A stretch of DNA of 54,134 bases from Candidatus Dormiibacterota bacterium (lineage in GTDB: Bacteria > Chloroflexota > Dormibacteria > Dormibacterales > Dormibacteraceae). The position numbers and the translations under genes were made by a program. How positions within the stretch are numbered: the stretch's first letter is position 1; each line of letters opens with the position of its first letter. A model generated the notes under the pieces. It did not search any database, was not told where the DNA came from, and was given only the letters and a program-made list of their open reading frames with translations. Positions 43,266 to 52,557 of this stretch are shown here, piece after piece. The stretch lies in assembly GCA_003169845.1 (NCBI GenBank), contig PNAG01000029.1:1-54134 (forward strand), in the 5' to 3' direction.

Positions 43266-44387
43266 TTGGAAGCGAAAGGTCTCTTCGAATCGGTGCCCAA
43301 CTTCTCCGAGGGGCGGAGCGCAGAGGCGATAGCAGCGATTGCCGGGGCGGCCGCGTCTGGAGGCGCGCACGTACTGGACGTCGACCCGGATCGGGACCAT
43401 CACCGCGTCGTCATCTCTCTCGCGGCGGAAAGGGCAAAGCTCATCGACTCGCTGATGGGCGCGGTAGGTGCGGCGGTCGAGCAGATCGATATGCGGACAC
43501 ACCAGGGCGTGCATCCCCGGGTGGGGGCGGCCGACGTGGTCCCGATCGTGCCGCTCGGGCAGAGCACGCTGGCCGCCGCTCGCGAGCTCGCGCGAGAGGT
43601 TGGAGAGCGGATCTGGAGCGAGTTGCGGGTTCCGATCCACTGGTACGGCGAGCACCGATCGCTCGCCGACATCAGGGCCGGCCGCGCCGTTCCCGACCTG
43701 GGCGGCCCCAACCTCCACCCGACCGCAGGCGCCGTGTCCGTCGGTGCGCGCCTGACCCTGGTCGCGTTCAACGTGCTGCTGCCGGAGCTGGACGTGAGTC
43801 AGGCACGAGCACTCGCGCATTCGCTGCGCGAGTCGCAGGCAGGCATGCGGGGCGTGCAGGCCCTCGTCTTCGAGCTCCCTGGAGGCCGGGTGCAGCTTTC
43901 GATGAATCTGTTCCGCGTCGACGAGACGACTCCGGCAGACGTGGTCGCAGTGCTCACGCGTCGCGGTGTCGCGATCGGCCGGCAGGAGCTCGTCGGGCTG
44001 TGTCCGGCGATCGCCGCGGGCGAGGTGGCAGCCGGCCGGCTGCTGGAAGGGCGGCTCGCCGGGTCTGCGGCCCGGGCGGGCGCGCTGCGCTGCCGGGCAT
44101 ACGGCCAGGCACACGCGAGCGAAGAGCACGTCGCTCTGGCAGCCAGGCTCGAAGGCGAAGCAGCGGCCCTGGACGCGTTGGAGATCGACCAGGCAGAGCT
44201 GCTGGTGGGTGCGGAGCGGGCGGCCGCGCTGGCGCCGGTGCTGGGCGCGGCCAAGGTCCTGGACGGCGAGCTGGAGGCGATGCTCGGCGCCGCGGCACGG
44301 GGACTTCGCGCGGCGATCAGGCAGGAGACCGCTGCGGCCCACTCAGCCAGGATCGCGGCCCTGGACCGCAGGCTGGACGCCGTCTAG
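43266..44387 (+). CDS. Glutamate formimidoyltransferase-like protein
   Basis: 373 residues from TTG 43266. FESVPNFSEGRSAEAIAAIA is the FTCD N-domain signature; DVDPDRDHHRVVISL, HQGVHPRVGAADVVPIVPL and SMNLFRVDETTPADVV follow as in formimidoyltransferase. The family transfers a formimidoyl group from formiminoglutamate to tetrahydrofolate. After about residue 290 an Ala-rich helical tail replaces the cyclodeaminase domain (AARLEGEAAALDALEIDQAE), perhaps a degenerate or cyclodeaminase-like helical part. No hut genes lie near. The gene may instead serve another one-carbon role. Confidence 0.88.
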   Translation: MEAKGLFESVPNFSEGRSAEAIAAIAGAAASGGAHVLDVDPDRDHHRVVISLAAERAKLIDSLMGAVGAAVEQIDMRTHQGVHPRVGAADVVPIVPLGQSTLAAARELAREVGERIWSELRVPIHWYGEHRSLADIRAGRAVPDLGGPNLHPTAGAVSVGARLTLVAFNVLLPELDVSQARALAHSLRESQAGMRGVQALVFELPGGRVQLSMNLFRVDETTPADVVAVLTRRGVAIGRQELVGLCPAIAAGEVAAGRLLEGRLAGSAARAGALRCRAYGQAHASEEHVALAARLEGEAAALDALEIDQAELLVGAERAAALAPVLGAAKVLDGELEAMLGAAARGLRAAIRQETAAAHSARIAALDRRLDAV

Positions 44388-45298
44388 ACGCTGGGTGCGG
44401 CCACGTCCATCGTCACGGTGCAAGCGCCGCCGCTCACGTCCACGCGGTACGTGTCCGTCTCGGTGCCGGTCGATTCCTGAAGCGTGCCGATCGCGTGGTT
44501 CTGGTGCCCGTCGAACTCGAGGCTCACCGCTCCCCCTGAAACGTTGACGGAAGCTGCGGCGCCGGGCGGGCGGTGGAGATGCACGGTCACTGCGCCGCCG
44601 TTGATCGTGATCGGGACGGCGCCCGACGGCTTACCCAACGTGATGTCCTCGCGGCTGGCGCCGGTGTTGATTGCCATCGACTTGAGCGGGACGCCGGCGA
44701 GGTTGTACGTCTCGGTGGCCGCTCCACCGTTGGAAGTGATCGTCCAGGGAATGCTGGAGCTGATCTGCAGGTCCAACGTGAAGCGACGGGCATTGAAAAC
44801 GCCGAAGCTTCCATTGCCCTGGGAGATCTGCAAGCGTCCGCTCGAGCGGTCCAGGCTCACGTGCGGCTTCGTGCCCGAGTAGGTGATGTGAGCCCTGAAG
44901 AGATCGCCGTCGAGCGAGCTGCTGCCTACGACCGTGATGGTCGCGGCGCCCGCATCGAGCTCGAGCGATGCATGGTCCAGGCTCCCGACGGTCTCCGAGG
45001 AGTCGAGCTGGTTGGTCGCGCTCGGGTTGGGAGCCAGGGCGATGTACGCGACGGCGCCTCCGGCCGCGAGCAGAACGATGAGCACGGCAGCGACATCTCC
45101 CGCCTGGCCTGGCAGCCCACGGCGAATGAGGAGCTCCAGCCCGATCACGATGAGAACCAGCGGCCAGAGGTCGGCGAGCAGGCTCAGACGGTCGGTCGAG
45201 ACCACGCCCGCGTTGACGAGGAGGGCGAGGATTCCGATCAGAATGAGGACCGCGGGCCAGAAGAAGCTCCGGTAGCGCCGCATGCCCGCCATGCTCAT
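44384..45298 (-). CDS. LiaF-like/DUF4097-type membrane protein
   Basis: 304 residues from ATG 45298, which overlaps the stop of a 56-residue upstream gene as ATGA; the longer frame to 45325 is out of context. N-terminal LiaI-LiaF-like TM pair (FFWPAVLILIGILALLVNAG and LWPLVLIVIGLELLIRRG), another TM (VAAVLIVLLAAGGAVAYIA), then an extracytoplasmic beta-helical 'adhesin-like' domain with repeating short strands (DAGAATITVVGSSS, SGAVPITINGGAVTVHL). Related proteins sense envelope stress in LiaFSR systems; no histidine kinase lies here. Confidence 0.85.
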   Translation of the reverse strand: MSMAGMRRYRSFFWPAVLILIGILALLVNAGVVSTDRLSLLADLWPLVLIVIGLELLIRRGLPGQAGDVAAVLIVLLAAGGAVAYIALAPNPSATNQLDSSETVGSLDHASLELDAGAATITVVGSSSLDGDLFRAHITYSGTKPHVSLDRSSGRLQISQGNGSFGVFNARRFTLDLQISSSIPWTITSNGGAATETYNLAGVPLKSMAINTGASREDITLGKPSGAVPITINGGAVTVHLHRPPGAAASVNVSGGAVSLEFDGHQNHAIGTLQESTGTETDTYRVDVSGGACTVTMDVAAPSV

Positions 45299-45465
45299 GT
45301 CCGGGAGCGCCTGATGATCAGCCATACCCCAAGCGCGATGAGCACCAGGGGCCAGACGATCTCAGGCTTAAGCCACTCCAGCAAGCCGAGGTTGTTGAGC
45401 AGGAAGTAGACGCCGGCAACCACCAGCACGGCCGGCCAGAAATACTCGCGGCGCCAATACCTCAC
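45295..45465 (-). CDS. Small LiaF-type two-TM protein
   Basis: 56 residues translated by hand from GTG 45465 to TGA 45295: it starts MRYWRREYFWPAVLVVAGVY, has a second TM (WPLVLIALGVWLIIRRS) and ends RSRT. It resembles the N-terminal TM pair of the next gene, so the two are likely relatives in one operon; the stop overlaps the next start (ATGA). Confidence 0.75.
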   Translation of the reverse strand: MRYWRREYFWPAVLVVAGVYFLLNNLGLLEWLKPEIVWPLVLIALGVWLIIRRSRT

Positions 45466-45490
45466 GTGCCGGATTCTAGGGGGCCGCCGG

Positions 45491-48433
45491 TTAAATCGGG
45501 GCGACCACCTCGAAGAGGTCCGGCCGTTCCTTGCGGGCCGCCTCCACGAGCTCCGATCCCGCCACAGTTGCCTGCACAGGGTGAGCCCCTGTGAGGTAGG
45601 CGCGCGCCACCCGGCGGAGGTCGTCCGCCGTGACCTGGAGCAGGCGCTGCTTGAACCGCTCTCTCTCCTCGCGGGTGAAACCCGTGAGCCGGTTGGTCGC
45701 CTCGCGGCGGCCCTTGATGTCCGGTGACTCCAGTGGATCGACGTCGCCGCAAGCTCCGAGGATCGCTTCCTCGAGCGCCTCGGCGTCGACCTCGCCGTCG
45801 GTCACCCATGCCACGGCGCGGTCGTACACCTCATACGTCCGGAGGATGTTGGGATCGCGATACGAACCGAAGTAGAAGGTGCCGCTCCCGATGCCGGCCT
45901 GTGCGAAGGCGCCGTAGGCGCCGCCCTTCTCGCGCAGCTCTCGGTGCAGGAACGTGTCTCGCAAATAGTTGGCCAGCACGAGGAGCGCCGGCGCGTCGGG
46001 GTTCGTGTAGCGAACTGTTTTGAAGATGCGGACGTTGAACGCAACGGGCACGGGCGCGGTGCGCGCTTCCGGCGCACCCTCGAGCGGTTTCGGTTGCTCG
46101 GGACTGCCGCTGCTTGCGCCGGGCGGAAGGGCGTTCACGAGCCCCGCGAGCAGCGTCGTAAGCGTTTCGACCATGCCCTCTTCACAGGTCACCACGAAGC
46201 GGATCGAACCGGCTCGAAACAGGCGCGTCCTCAAAGCGTCGAGCTTGACGATCAGATCGTCCAGCTCATTGCCCTCCAGGCGCGCCAGGTGGCGCATGAC
46301 GTGAAGCATCCCGATCCCTTGCAGGCGGTCGTTGATCGCGCCCTCCGAAGTGAGCTTCGAATGGGCGCGAAGGATCGCAAACTGAAAGCCGAGCCCGGCG
46401 ATCGAGCTCTCGAGCCGGGTCGCCCCCTCCGCGATGACCTCCTTCAGGCGGTTCGGCTCCAGCTCCAGCCCCGCCATGAGGTCGGTGAGCAGGTCGACGA
46501 ACGGCTTTGCGTCGCGATTCAGCGCACGGCCGGAGAGCACGAAGGACTGGAGGTAATCCTCCTGCGCGGCAAGCGACTGGACCTGGGGGGCAGCGCCCAC
46601 ACCGCCGGTGACGGCGGCGATGCGCGAGGCGATCTGCACGTAATCCTGGCCGGCCGCGCCGCTCTGCGTGAGGACCCGGCTGAAAAGCGGCAGAAGCTCC
46701 TTCTCTTTCAGGCTCAGCGCCGCGAAATCCGAGCGGATGTCGAGGTATGTGATTCCATTCGTGGGCTGCGGGAAGAACTCGATCGCCGCCGGTCCAACCT
46801 TGACGTCCCGGCTTGGCACGTCTTCGAACTTCATCGGGATGTCGCTGAGCTCGAGGGTCGGAAGCGCCGACAGGTCCTGCTTGGCCTCCTGGTCGGCCTT
46901 GAGACGCAGGGCCTCCGCGACGATGCGCTGTTTCTCTCGTTCGTCGAGCGCGGCCTCGATCGCTGCCAGACGATCGAGCTCCTTGCGCCGCTTGCGCTCC
47001 TCGAGCCCAGGGTCGGGCTCGATCGTCAGCAGCGCGCGATGAGTGTTGTCGATGAGCTCGGCGCGGATGAGGTTCTCGAAGAAGCGGCCTTCTCCGCGCG
47101 CCTTCTCCAGGTGCTCGAGGTCGGCGTCGAAGTTCAAGGCGTCGTAAGGATCGCCCCCGTAGTAGTAGGGCGCGAGGCACGTGAACAGAACCTTCAGGGC
47201 GTATGGGTAGCCTGCATTCGAGCGCTCGCGCTTCTCGAACTCGAGCCGGTGGATCGCCGCGTCGACCTGGGCCTGGTCAACGCCATCATCGGCCAGGCGC
47301 TCCAGCGTGTCGAGGACGACCTTCTGGACCTTCTCCGCGTCGGCGGACGCGACGTCCTTCAGGCCCGCGCCGAAGACACTTTCGCGGTAGTCGTCCTGAA
47401 AGCCCGTTCCGTCCGCCATCGCGGTACCGAGCCCCGAGTCGATCAGCGCCTTGCGCAGCGGCGATCCGGCGTTGCTCAGAAGGACTTCGGTCAGCACCTT
47501 CATCGCGAGCTGGCGGAACGAGTCGCCAGTCGGCACCGTCACCCACGCGACAAGCGCCTGCGACTTGCGCGTGATGTCCTCGTTCGCGGTTATGGGATAT
47601 GGCTCGACGGCCTTGATCGGCTTCGTGAACCGCTTGACGTTGGGGATCCTCGTGTCGACTTCGATGCGCTGGAAGCGCGACAGCACGTTGCGCTCGATCA
47701 CCTCGAGCGTCTGCTCGAGAGGCAGGTGGCCGTAAGTGTAGAAATACGCGTTGCTCGGGTGGTAGTGCGTGGCGTGGAACTGGCGCAGCTGCTCCCAGGT
47801 GAGGTTGGGAATGTCCTCCGGATCTCCGCCCGAGATGTGCTCGTAGGTGAGGCCCGGAAACAGGGAACGGCCGACGGCCCGCTGCACGGCCGCCTGCGGC
47901 GTCGCCAGCGCGCCCTTCATCTCGTTGAACACCACTCCCTTGTAGCGAAGACCGCTCTTCGGGTCCGCCGGGTCTTCGAACTCGAAGCGGATTCCCTCCT
48001 GCTTGAACGAATCCTCGGAGAGGCGCGGGAAGAAGGTCGCGTCGAGATAGACGTCTAGCAGGTTCATGAAATCTTTGGCGTTGCGAGTGCTGAACGGATA
48101 CATCGTCCAGTCGGCGCCCGTCATGGCGTTCATGAACGTGGCCAGGGAGCGCCTCGTCATGCTGAAGAACGGATCGCGGACCGGGTAGCGCTGCGAGCCG
48201 GCGAGCACGACGTGCTCCAGGATGTGGGCAACGCCGGTGGAGTCCTTGGGCACGGTAGGAAAGAAGACGGCGAAGGCGTTGTTGTCGTCCTTGCACTCGA
48301 CGTGAATGTGCCGGGCGCCGGTTCGGTCGTGCTCGAGCTCGAGGTAGGCGCCGTCGAGCCGGTCAAGGGGTTCGCGGCGCCGGACCGTATATCCGCCGAT
48401 CGTTTCTATGCTGGGGTCAGCTGTCTTTGCCAT
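45491..48433 (-). CDS. M16C (PreP-like) zinc metallopeptidase
   Basis: 980 residues, the size of presequence-protease-type insulinases. The inverted zinc motif HILEH is at residues 70-74, with the distal Glu in the FNEMKGAL region near 170. The full protein has the two clam-shell halves; the second half ends FKQRLLQVTADDLRRVARAY. Degrades peptides in a closed chamber. ATG 48433 starts MAKTADPSIETIGGYTVRRR with no signal peptide, so cytoplasmic. Divergent from the PPOX gene by 29 nt. A long antisense ORF covers it but is a GC shadow. Confidence 0.95.
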   Translation of the reverse strand: MAKTADPSIETIGGYTVRRREPLDRLDGAYLELEHDRTGARHIHVECKDDNNAFAVFFPTVPKDSTGVAHILEHVVLAGSQRYPVRDPFFSMTRRSLATFMNAMTGADWTMYPFSTRNAKDFMNLLDVYLDATFFPRLSEDSFKQEGIRFEFEDPADPKSGLRYKGVVFNEMKGALATPQAAVQRAVGRSLFPGLTYEHISGGDPEDIPNLTWEQLRQFHATHYHPSNAYFYTYGHLPLEQTLEVIERNVLSRFQRIEVDTRIPNVKRFTKPIKAVEPYPITANEDITRKSQALVAWVTVPTGDSFRQLAMKVLTEVLLSNAGSPLRKALIDSGLGTAMADGTGFQDDYRESVFGAGLKDVASADAEKVQKVVLDTLERLADDGVDQAQVDAAIHRLEFEKRERSNAGYPYALKVLFTCLAPYYYGGDPYDALNFDADLEHLEKARGEGRFFENLIRAELIDNTHRALLTIEPDPGLEERKRRKELDRLAAIEAALDEREKQRIVAEALRLKADQEAKQDLSALPTLELSDIPMKFEDVPSRDVKVGPAAIEFFPQPTNGITYLDIRSDFAALSLKEKELLPLFSRVLTQSGAAGQDYVQIASRIAAVTGGVGAAPQVQSLAAQEDYLQSFVLSGRALNRDAKPFVDLLTDLMAGLELEPNRLKEVIAEGATRLESSIAGLGFQFAILRAHSKLTSEGAINDRLQGIGMLHVMRHLARLEGNELDDLIVKLDALRTRLFRAGSIRFVVTCEEGMVETLTTLLAGLVNALPPGASSGSPEQPKPLEGAPEARTAPVPVAFNVRIFKTVRYTNPDAPALLVLANYLRDTFLHRELREKGGAYGAFAQAGIGSGTFYFGSYRDPNILRTYEVYDRAVAWVTDGEVDAEALEEAILGACGDVDPLESPDIKGRREATNRLTGFTREERERFKQRLLQVTADDLRRVARAYLTGAHPVQATVAGSELVEAARKERPDLFEVVAPI

Positions 48434-48462
48434 GAACGGTTGAGTCTAGGATGTGAAGGCGG

Positions 48463-48765
48463 ATGGTGTTCAGTGACGCCGAGCTGGAGTTTCTGCGGTC
48501 ACAGCGAATTGGTCGCTTCGCCACCGTCGGGCCGTCTGGGTGGCCGCATGCCGCACCGGTGATGTACGCGGTCGACGATGAAGGCGCGCTCGAGTTCGAC
48601 GTGGACGGAGTGAAGCTGCGCAATCTCGAGGCCGAGCCGCGGGCCGCGATGGTGGTGGACGCGATGGGCCCGAAGCGCGGGGTCGCGATCCAGGGACACG
48701 CCCGCCTGATCGCACCCACTCGTGCGCGGCTCGAGCCAGTGCGGAAGTTCAGCTGGGGTTTGTGA
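48463..48765 (+). CDS. PPOX-class F420-dependent/FMN-binding small protein
   Basis: 100 residues, somewhat short. Split-barrel flavin-binding fold: LEFLRSQRIGRFATVGPSGW, PHAAPVMYAVDDEGALEF, KLRNLEAEPRAAMVVD and GVAIQGHARLIAPTRAR, ending RKFSWGL, typical of TIGR-type PPOX F420 families. Likely a reductase or flavin/F420 binder. ATG 48463; TAGGAT ends 10 nt before it, so the leader is very short. Its TGA overlaps the GTG of the lipoprotein gene (GTGA). Suggests F420 use by the host. Confidence 0.88.
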   Translation: MVFSDAELEFLRSQRIGRFATVGPSGWPHAAPVMYAVDDEGALEFDVDGVKLRNLEAEPRAAMVVDAMGPKRGVAIQGHARLIAPTRARLEPVRKFSWGL

Positions 48766-50162
48766 CATCCGGACGTAGTGTCCGGGACGCGGCCCTGCTC
48801 GGGTTGGCCCTGGTGTTGGTGCAGTCGGGCTGCGGGTCAGGCTCGGGCGCGCCGGCGGCTTCGGCTTCGGTTGCGCCGACTCTCCATCCGGCCTCCCCAT
48901 CGCCAGCCCTCGCCGCCGACTGGGTCGAGTACCACCGGAACAGTGCCCGGAGCGGCCTGGGGCCGGCCGTTCCGGCCGTCAGCAATCCTGCCGTGGCGTG
49001 GACCGCGCACCTCGACGGTGCCGTGTATGCGTCTCCGCTGATCGTCGCGGGCCACGTCCTGGCGGCGACCGAGAACAATACCGTGTACGCGCTGGACGTG
49101 TTCAGCGGCGCGGTGGTCTGGAAGATTCACCTCGGCGAACCGGTGGCCGCGAGCTCGCTGCCGTGCGGCGACATCGGCCCCGTTACTGGCATCACCGGCT
49201 CTCCTGCCGCAGACCCGGTCGCCGGGCGCCTGTACGTCGTCGCCTTTCTGAGCAGTCACCATCACGAGCTGTTCACGCTGAGCCTCTCCGACGGCTCGGT
49301 CGTCTCGCAGCGAGATGTCGACCCTGTTGGATCCAACCCCTCGGTGCAGCAGGAGCGTGGAGCGCTCGCGCTCGGGGCCGACTTTGTGTACGTGCCTATG
49401 GGCGGGCTTTACGGAGACTGCGGTGCGTACCACGGCTATGTGGTGGGAGTCCCGCTCAGTGGCGCGGCGACGGTCTCGTACGAGGTGCCGAGCGCGCGCG
49501 AAGCGGGCATCTGGAGCCCGCAAGGTCCGACGATCGGGCCGGATGGTTCTGTGTACGTCGTGAGCGGCAACGGTGCCTCGGAGTCTGCGTTTGACTACAG
49601 CAACGCGGTCATCCAGCTGTCGCCGGACCTGCGCTCTGTCCGTTCGTACTTCGCGCCGTCCAACTGGGTGGCTCTGAACGCGGGGGACACGGACCTGGGA
49701 TCGGTCGGAGCGACGGTTTTGCCTTCGCTCGGCCTCGTGCTTGCGATCGGCAAGGAAGGCGTGGCGTATGTGCTGAAGGCTGGGAGCCTGGGCGGGATCG
49801 GGGGTCAGGTGGCGCGGCGGGCCGTGTGCTCGGGTTCGTGGGGCGGGACGGCGTGGTCGCGGTCGGTGGTTTTCGTGCCGTGTGCTGACGGGTTGTATGC
49901 GCTGTCCGTGACCTCAAGCTCGGTGGATGTCGCGTGGCACGCGGAGCATCCGGCGCTCGGCTCGCCGATCGTCGCCGCCGGAGCGGTCTGGGCGATCGAG
50001 CCGGGCTCGGGAACTCTTTACGCGCTCGACCCTGTATCGGGTGCAGTCGACTACTCGATCGGGCTCGGGTCGGCGCAGCATTTCAGCACCCCGGCGGCCA
50101 CGGACGGGTTTGTCGTGGCGCCGGCGGGCAACAACGTGGTGGCAATCTCTACCGGCGGCTAG
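48762..50162 (+). CDS. PQQ-binding-like beta-propeller lipoprotein
   Basis: 466 residues. Lipoprotein signal (LLGLALVLVQSGC, lipobox Cys at about residue 24) and a Ser/Ala-rich linker precede an eight-blade-type PQQ/WD-like propeller: blades such as VAWTAHLDGAVYASPLI, NNTVYALDVFSGAVVWKIHL and GSGTLYALDPVSGAVDYSIG. Anchored outside the cell membrane; resembles outer-wall BamB-like or PQQ-like repeat proteins, without dehydrogenase catalytic residues. GTG 48762 overlaps the PPOX stop. Convergent on ribH with a 126-nt gap that includes an inverted repeat ACAACC-CA-GGTTGT near 50270. Confidence 0.9.
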   Translation: MTSGRSVRDAALLGLALVLVQSGCGSGSGAPAASASVAPTLHPASPSPALAADWVEYHRNSARSGLGPAVPAVSNPAVAWTAHLDGAVYASPLIVAGHVLAATENNTVYALDVFSGAVVWKIHLGEPVAASSLPCGDIGPVTGITGSPAADPVAGRLYVVAFLSSHHHELFTLSLSDGSVVSQRDVDPVGSNPSVQQERGALALGADFVYVPMGGLYGDCGAYHGYVVGVPLSGAATVSYEVPSAREAGIWSPQGPTIGPDGSVYVVSGNGASESAFDYSNAVIQLSPDLRSVRSYFAPSNWVALNAGDTDLGSVGATVLPSLGLVLAIGKEGVAYVLKAGSLGGIGGQVARRAVCSGSWGGTAWSRSVVFVPCADGLYALSVTSSSVDVAWHAEHPALGSPIVAAGAVWAIEPGSGTLYALDPVSGAVDYSIGLGSAQHFSTPAATDGFVVAPAGNNVVAISTGG

Positions 50163-50288
50163 CTCAAAAAAGATGTGCCCTGCGGGCCCTCCCACTCCCT
50201 TGGCGGATCCTCCCCCATCCGCGCTCCGAACCGCGGGTCAGAGTACGGCTGAAGCAGACCGTCGACAACCCAGGTTGTTAAGAAACGC

Positions 50289-50753
50289 CTACCCCTGGAT
50301 GTTTCGCAACAGGTTGGCCATCTCGATGGCCGCCTCCGCCGCCTCCGCCCCCTTGTTGTTCTTCGGACCGGAGCGCGCAAGCGCCTGCTCCCTGTCCTCG
50401 GTGGTCAGGACGCCGAAGGTGATCGGAACTCCCGTGTCGAGCTGCACCTGCACCACGCCCGCGGCAGCCTGGCCGGCGACTATTTCGAAGTGATACGTCT
50501 CGCCTCGGATCACGGAGCCCAGGCACACGATCGCGTCGTGGCCGCCCTTCTCCGCAAGCGCGAGCGCGGTGACCGGAATCTCCAACGAGCCTGGCACCCA
50601 GAAGACATCAGGATCCTCGACTCCGTGCTCCTCAAGCGCCCCAAGCGCGCCTCGCAGCAGGCGCTTTGAGATGTCCTCGTTGTACCGCGCCACCACCACC
50701 GCAATGTGCAGGTCGGCTCCGCTCAGGTCGGGTTTGGCACCCTTCTCGCCCAC
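50289..50753 (-). CDS. ribH: 6,7-dimethyl-8-ribityllumazine synthase
   Basis: 154 residues. Penultimate riboflavin step. IAVVVARYNEDISKRLLRGA, FWVPGSLEIPVTALALAEKG, CLGSVIRGETYHFEIVAGQA (catalytic His) and PITFGVLTTEDREQALARSG match RibH. GTG 50753 starts 2 nt after the ribBA stop, so it is the last gene of ribD-ribE-ribBA-ribH. Confidence 0.96.
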   Translation of the reverse strand: MGEKGAKPDLSGADLHIAVVVARYNEDISKRLLRGALGALEEHGVEDPDVFWVPGSLEIPVTALALAEKGGHDAIVCLGSVIRGETYHFEIVAGQAAAGVVQVQLDTGVPITFGVLTTEDREQALARSGPKNNKGAEAAEAAIEMANLLRNIQG

Positions 50754-50755
50754 GG

Positions 50756-51961
50756 CTAAAGAAGGTGTCCGAGCTTATCTTTCTTGGTCTTGAGGTACCG
50801 CTCGTTGTGCGGGTTTGACGAGACCTGGATCGGGACGCGCTCGACCACCTCGAGACCGAAACCCTCCAGCCCGTAAATCTTCTTGGGATTGTTGGTCAGG
50901 AGCCTGATCTTGCGCACGCCGAGGTCGTAAAGGATCTGGCTCCCGATCCCGTAGTCCCGCTTGTCGGCCGGATGGCCGAGTGCCTCGTTGGCCTCGACGG
51001 TGTCGAGCCCGCGGTCCTGCAGGTTGTAGGCGTGCAGCTTGTCCAGAAGCCCGATTCCTCGACCTTCCTGGTGGCGGATGTACAGGATCACCCCCACGCC
51101 CTCCCCGGCGATCATCTCCATGGCCGCGTGGAGCTGCGCGCCGCAATCGCACCGCAAGCTCCCGAAGACGTCACCTGTGAGGCACTCGGAATGAGCCCGC
51201 AGCAGCACCGGCATATGGGAATCGATCTCGCCCAGGACCAGCGCGAGGTGATTTTCCTTTCGGAGGATGTCCTCGTAGGCGTATAGCTTCCAGAGCCGCG
51301 GCTCCGGGTCGCCGATGGGAATCGTGGCTTCGACGCGCCGGGCGATCAGCTTCTCGTTCCGGCGCCGGTAGGCAATGATCTGCTCGACAGTGATGAGCCT
51401 GATCTCGTGCTCATCCGCGAAGCGCTCGAGCTCCGGCATGCGGGTCATGGTGCCGTCTGACTTCATGAGCTCGGTGATCACGCCCGCCGGGTAGAGACCC
51501 GCCAGGATCGCGAGATCGACAGCGGCTTCGGTCTGGCCGGCGCGAGTCAGCACGCCGCCTGCAGCGGCGCGGAGCGGAAATGTGTGGCCGGGCATCGAGA
51601 AATCGGCGGCCTTGGCCGATGGATCGAGGACCTTGCGGATGGTTGCGGCGCGGTCGTGGGCGGAGGCGCCGGTGGTTGTGATGTCCTTGGCGTCGATGCT
51701 CACACTGAACGCGGTACCAAGCCGGCTGGTGTTGTTCTCCACCATGGGTCCAATTCCCAGCTCGTCTAGACGCCCCGCGATCACGGGCATGCAGACGAGG
51801 CCGGAGCCGTGGCGCGTCATGAAGCTGATTTGCTCAGCGGTGACCAGCTGTGCGGCCACGACGAGGTCGCCCTCATTCTCGCGGTCTTCGTCGTCGACAA
51901 CGATGACGAACTTGCCCGCCTCGAAATCAGCGATCGCCTCCGGCACCGTGGCAAGGCCCAT
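50756..51961 (-). CDS. ribBA: Bifunctional DHBP synthase/GTP cyclohydrolase II
   Basis: 401 residues from ATG 51961 (MGLATVPEAIADFEAGKFVI); the open frame runs further into ribE but is not used. N-terminal RibB: VIVVDDEDRENEGDLVVAAQ and TRHGSGLVCMPV. C-terminal RibA: HSECLTGDVFGSLRCDCGAQ supplies the zinc Cys ligands, then YIRHQEGRGIGLLDKLHAY. It opens GTP and makes the four-carbon unit. Third gene of the rib operon, 14 nt after ribE. Confidence 0.96.
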   Translation of the reverse strand: MGLATVPEAIADFEAGKFVIVVDDEDRENEGDLVVAAQLVTAEQISFMTRHGSGLVCMPVIAGRLDELGIGPMVENNTSRLGTAFSVSIDAKDITTTGASAHDRAATIRKVLDPSAKAADFSMPGHTFPLRAAAGGVLTRAGQTEAAVDLAILAGLYPAGVITELMKSDGTMTRMPELERFADEHEIRLITVEQIIAYRRRNEKLIARRVEATIPIGDPEPRLWKLYAYEDILRKENHLALVLGEIDSHMPVLLRAHSECLTGDVFGSLRCDCGAQLHAAMEMIAGEGVGVILYIRHQEGRGIGLLDKLHAYNLQDRGLDTVEANEALGHPADKRDYGIGSQILYDLGVRKIRLLTNNPKKIYGLEGFGLEVVERVPIQVSSNPHNERYLKTKKDKLGHLL

Positions 51962-51975
51962 TTGCTTGAGGAATG

Positions 51976-52557
51976 TTACCGGCGGAGGTTGCGGGCTACG
52001 TACCGGGCGACGATGTCGGCCTCGAGGTTGACGACCGACCCTCGCCTGTAGCCCGCCGCGATCGTTCCCTCGATCGTGTGAGGGATCAGCGCGACCCGAA
52101 ACGTGCCGGTGGGTTTGTCCACCGCCGCCACGGTGAGACTCACGCCATCCACGGCGATGGATCCTTTGACAGCGACGAAGCGAGAAATGGCCGCGGGAAG
52201 CTCGATCGTCAACTCGCGCCCTGATGATGCGTCCTCCACCGTCCTCACCTTTCCGGTGGCGTCGACGTGACCCTGCACGAGATGACCGTCGAGCAGCGAG
52301 GTCGCGCTCAAGGGCAGCTCGAGGTTGACCTCCGTCCCCACGCGCAGAGTACCGAGGTTGGTGCGGCGAAGCGTCTCGGGCACGACGTCTGCGAAAAACA
52401 CCGGGCCGCGCTTTTTGACCACGGTCAGGCAGCACCCGTTCACCGCGATGCTGCCGCCGATCTTGAGCCGGCGAGCGACCCAGGCGTGGTCCATGCCGAG
52501 GCGGTTGACGTCCGCCACGACCACCTTTGACACTGCGCTAACTATCCCTGTGAACAT
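51976..52557 (-). CDS. ribE: Riboflavin synthase alpha chain
   Basis: 193 residues. MFTGIVSAVSKVVVADV is the standard N terminus; two lumazine-binding repeats follow (SIAVNGCCLTVV and SIAVDGVSLTVA, with LVQGHVDATGKV). It dismutates two lumazines to riboflavin. ATG 52557 overlaps the ribD end by 20 nt, indicating coupling. A slightly short C-terminal tail. Confidence 0.95.
   Translation of the reverse strand: MFTGIVSAVSKVVVADVNRLGMDHAWVARRLKIGGSIAVNGCCLTVVKKRGPVFFADVVPETLRRTNLGTLRVGTEVNLELPLSATSLLDGHLVQGHVDATGKVRTVEDASSGRELTIELPAAISRFVAVKGSIAVDGVSLTVAAVDKPTGTFRVALIPHTIEGTIAAGYRRGSVVNLEADIVARYVARNLRR

Noticed and set aside
45944..48058. 704-codon plus-strand ORF across the M16C peptidase gene
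   Set aside because: GC-rich shadow of the peptidase frame; no family motifs or ribosome site.
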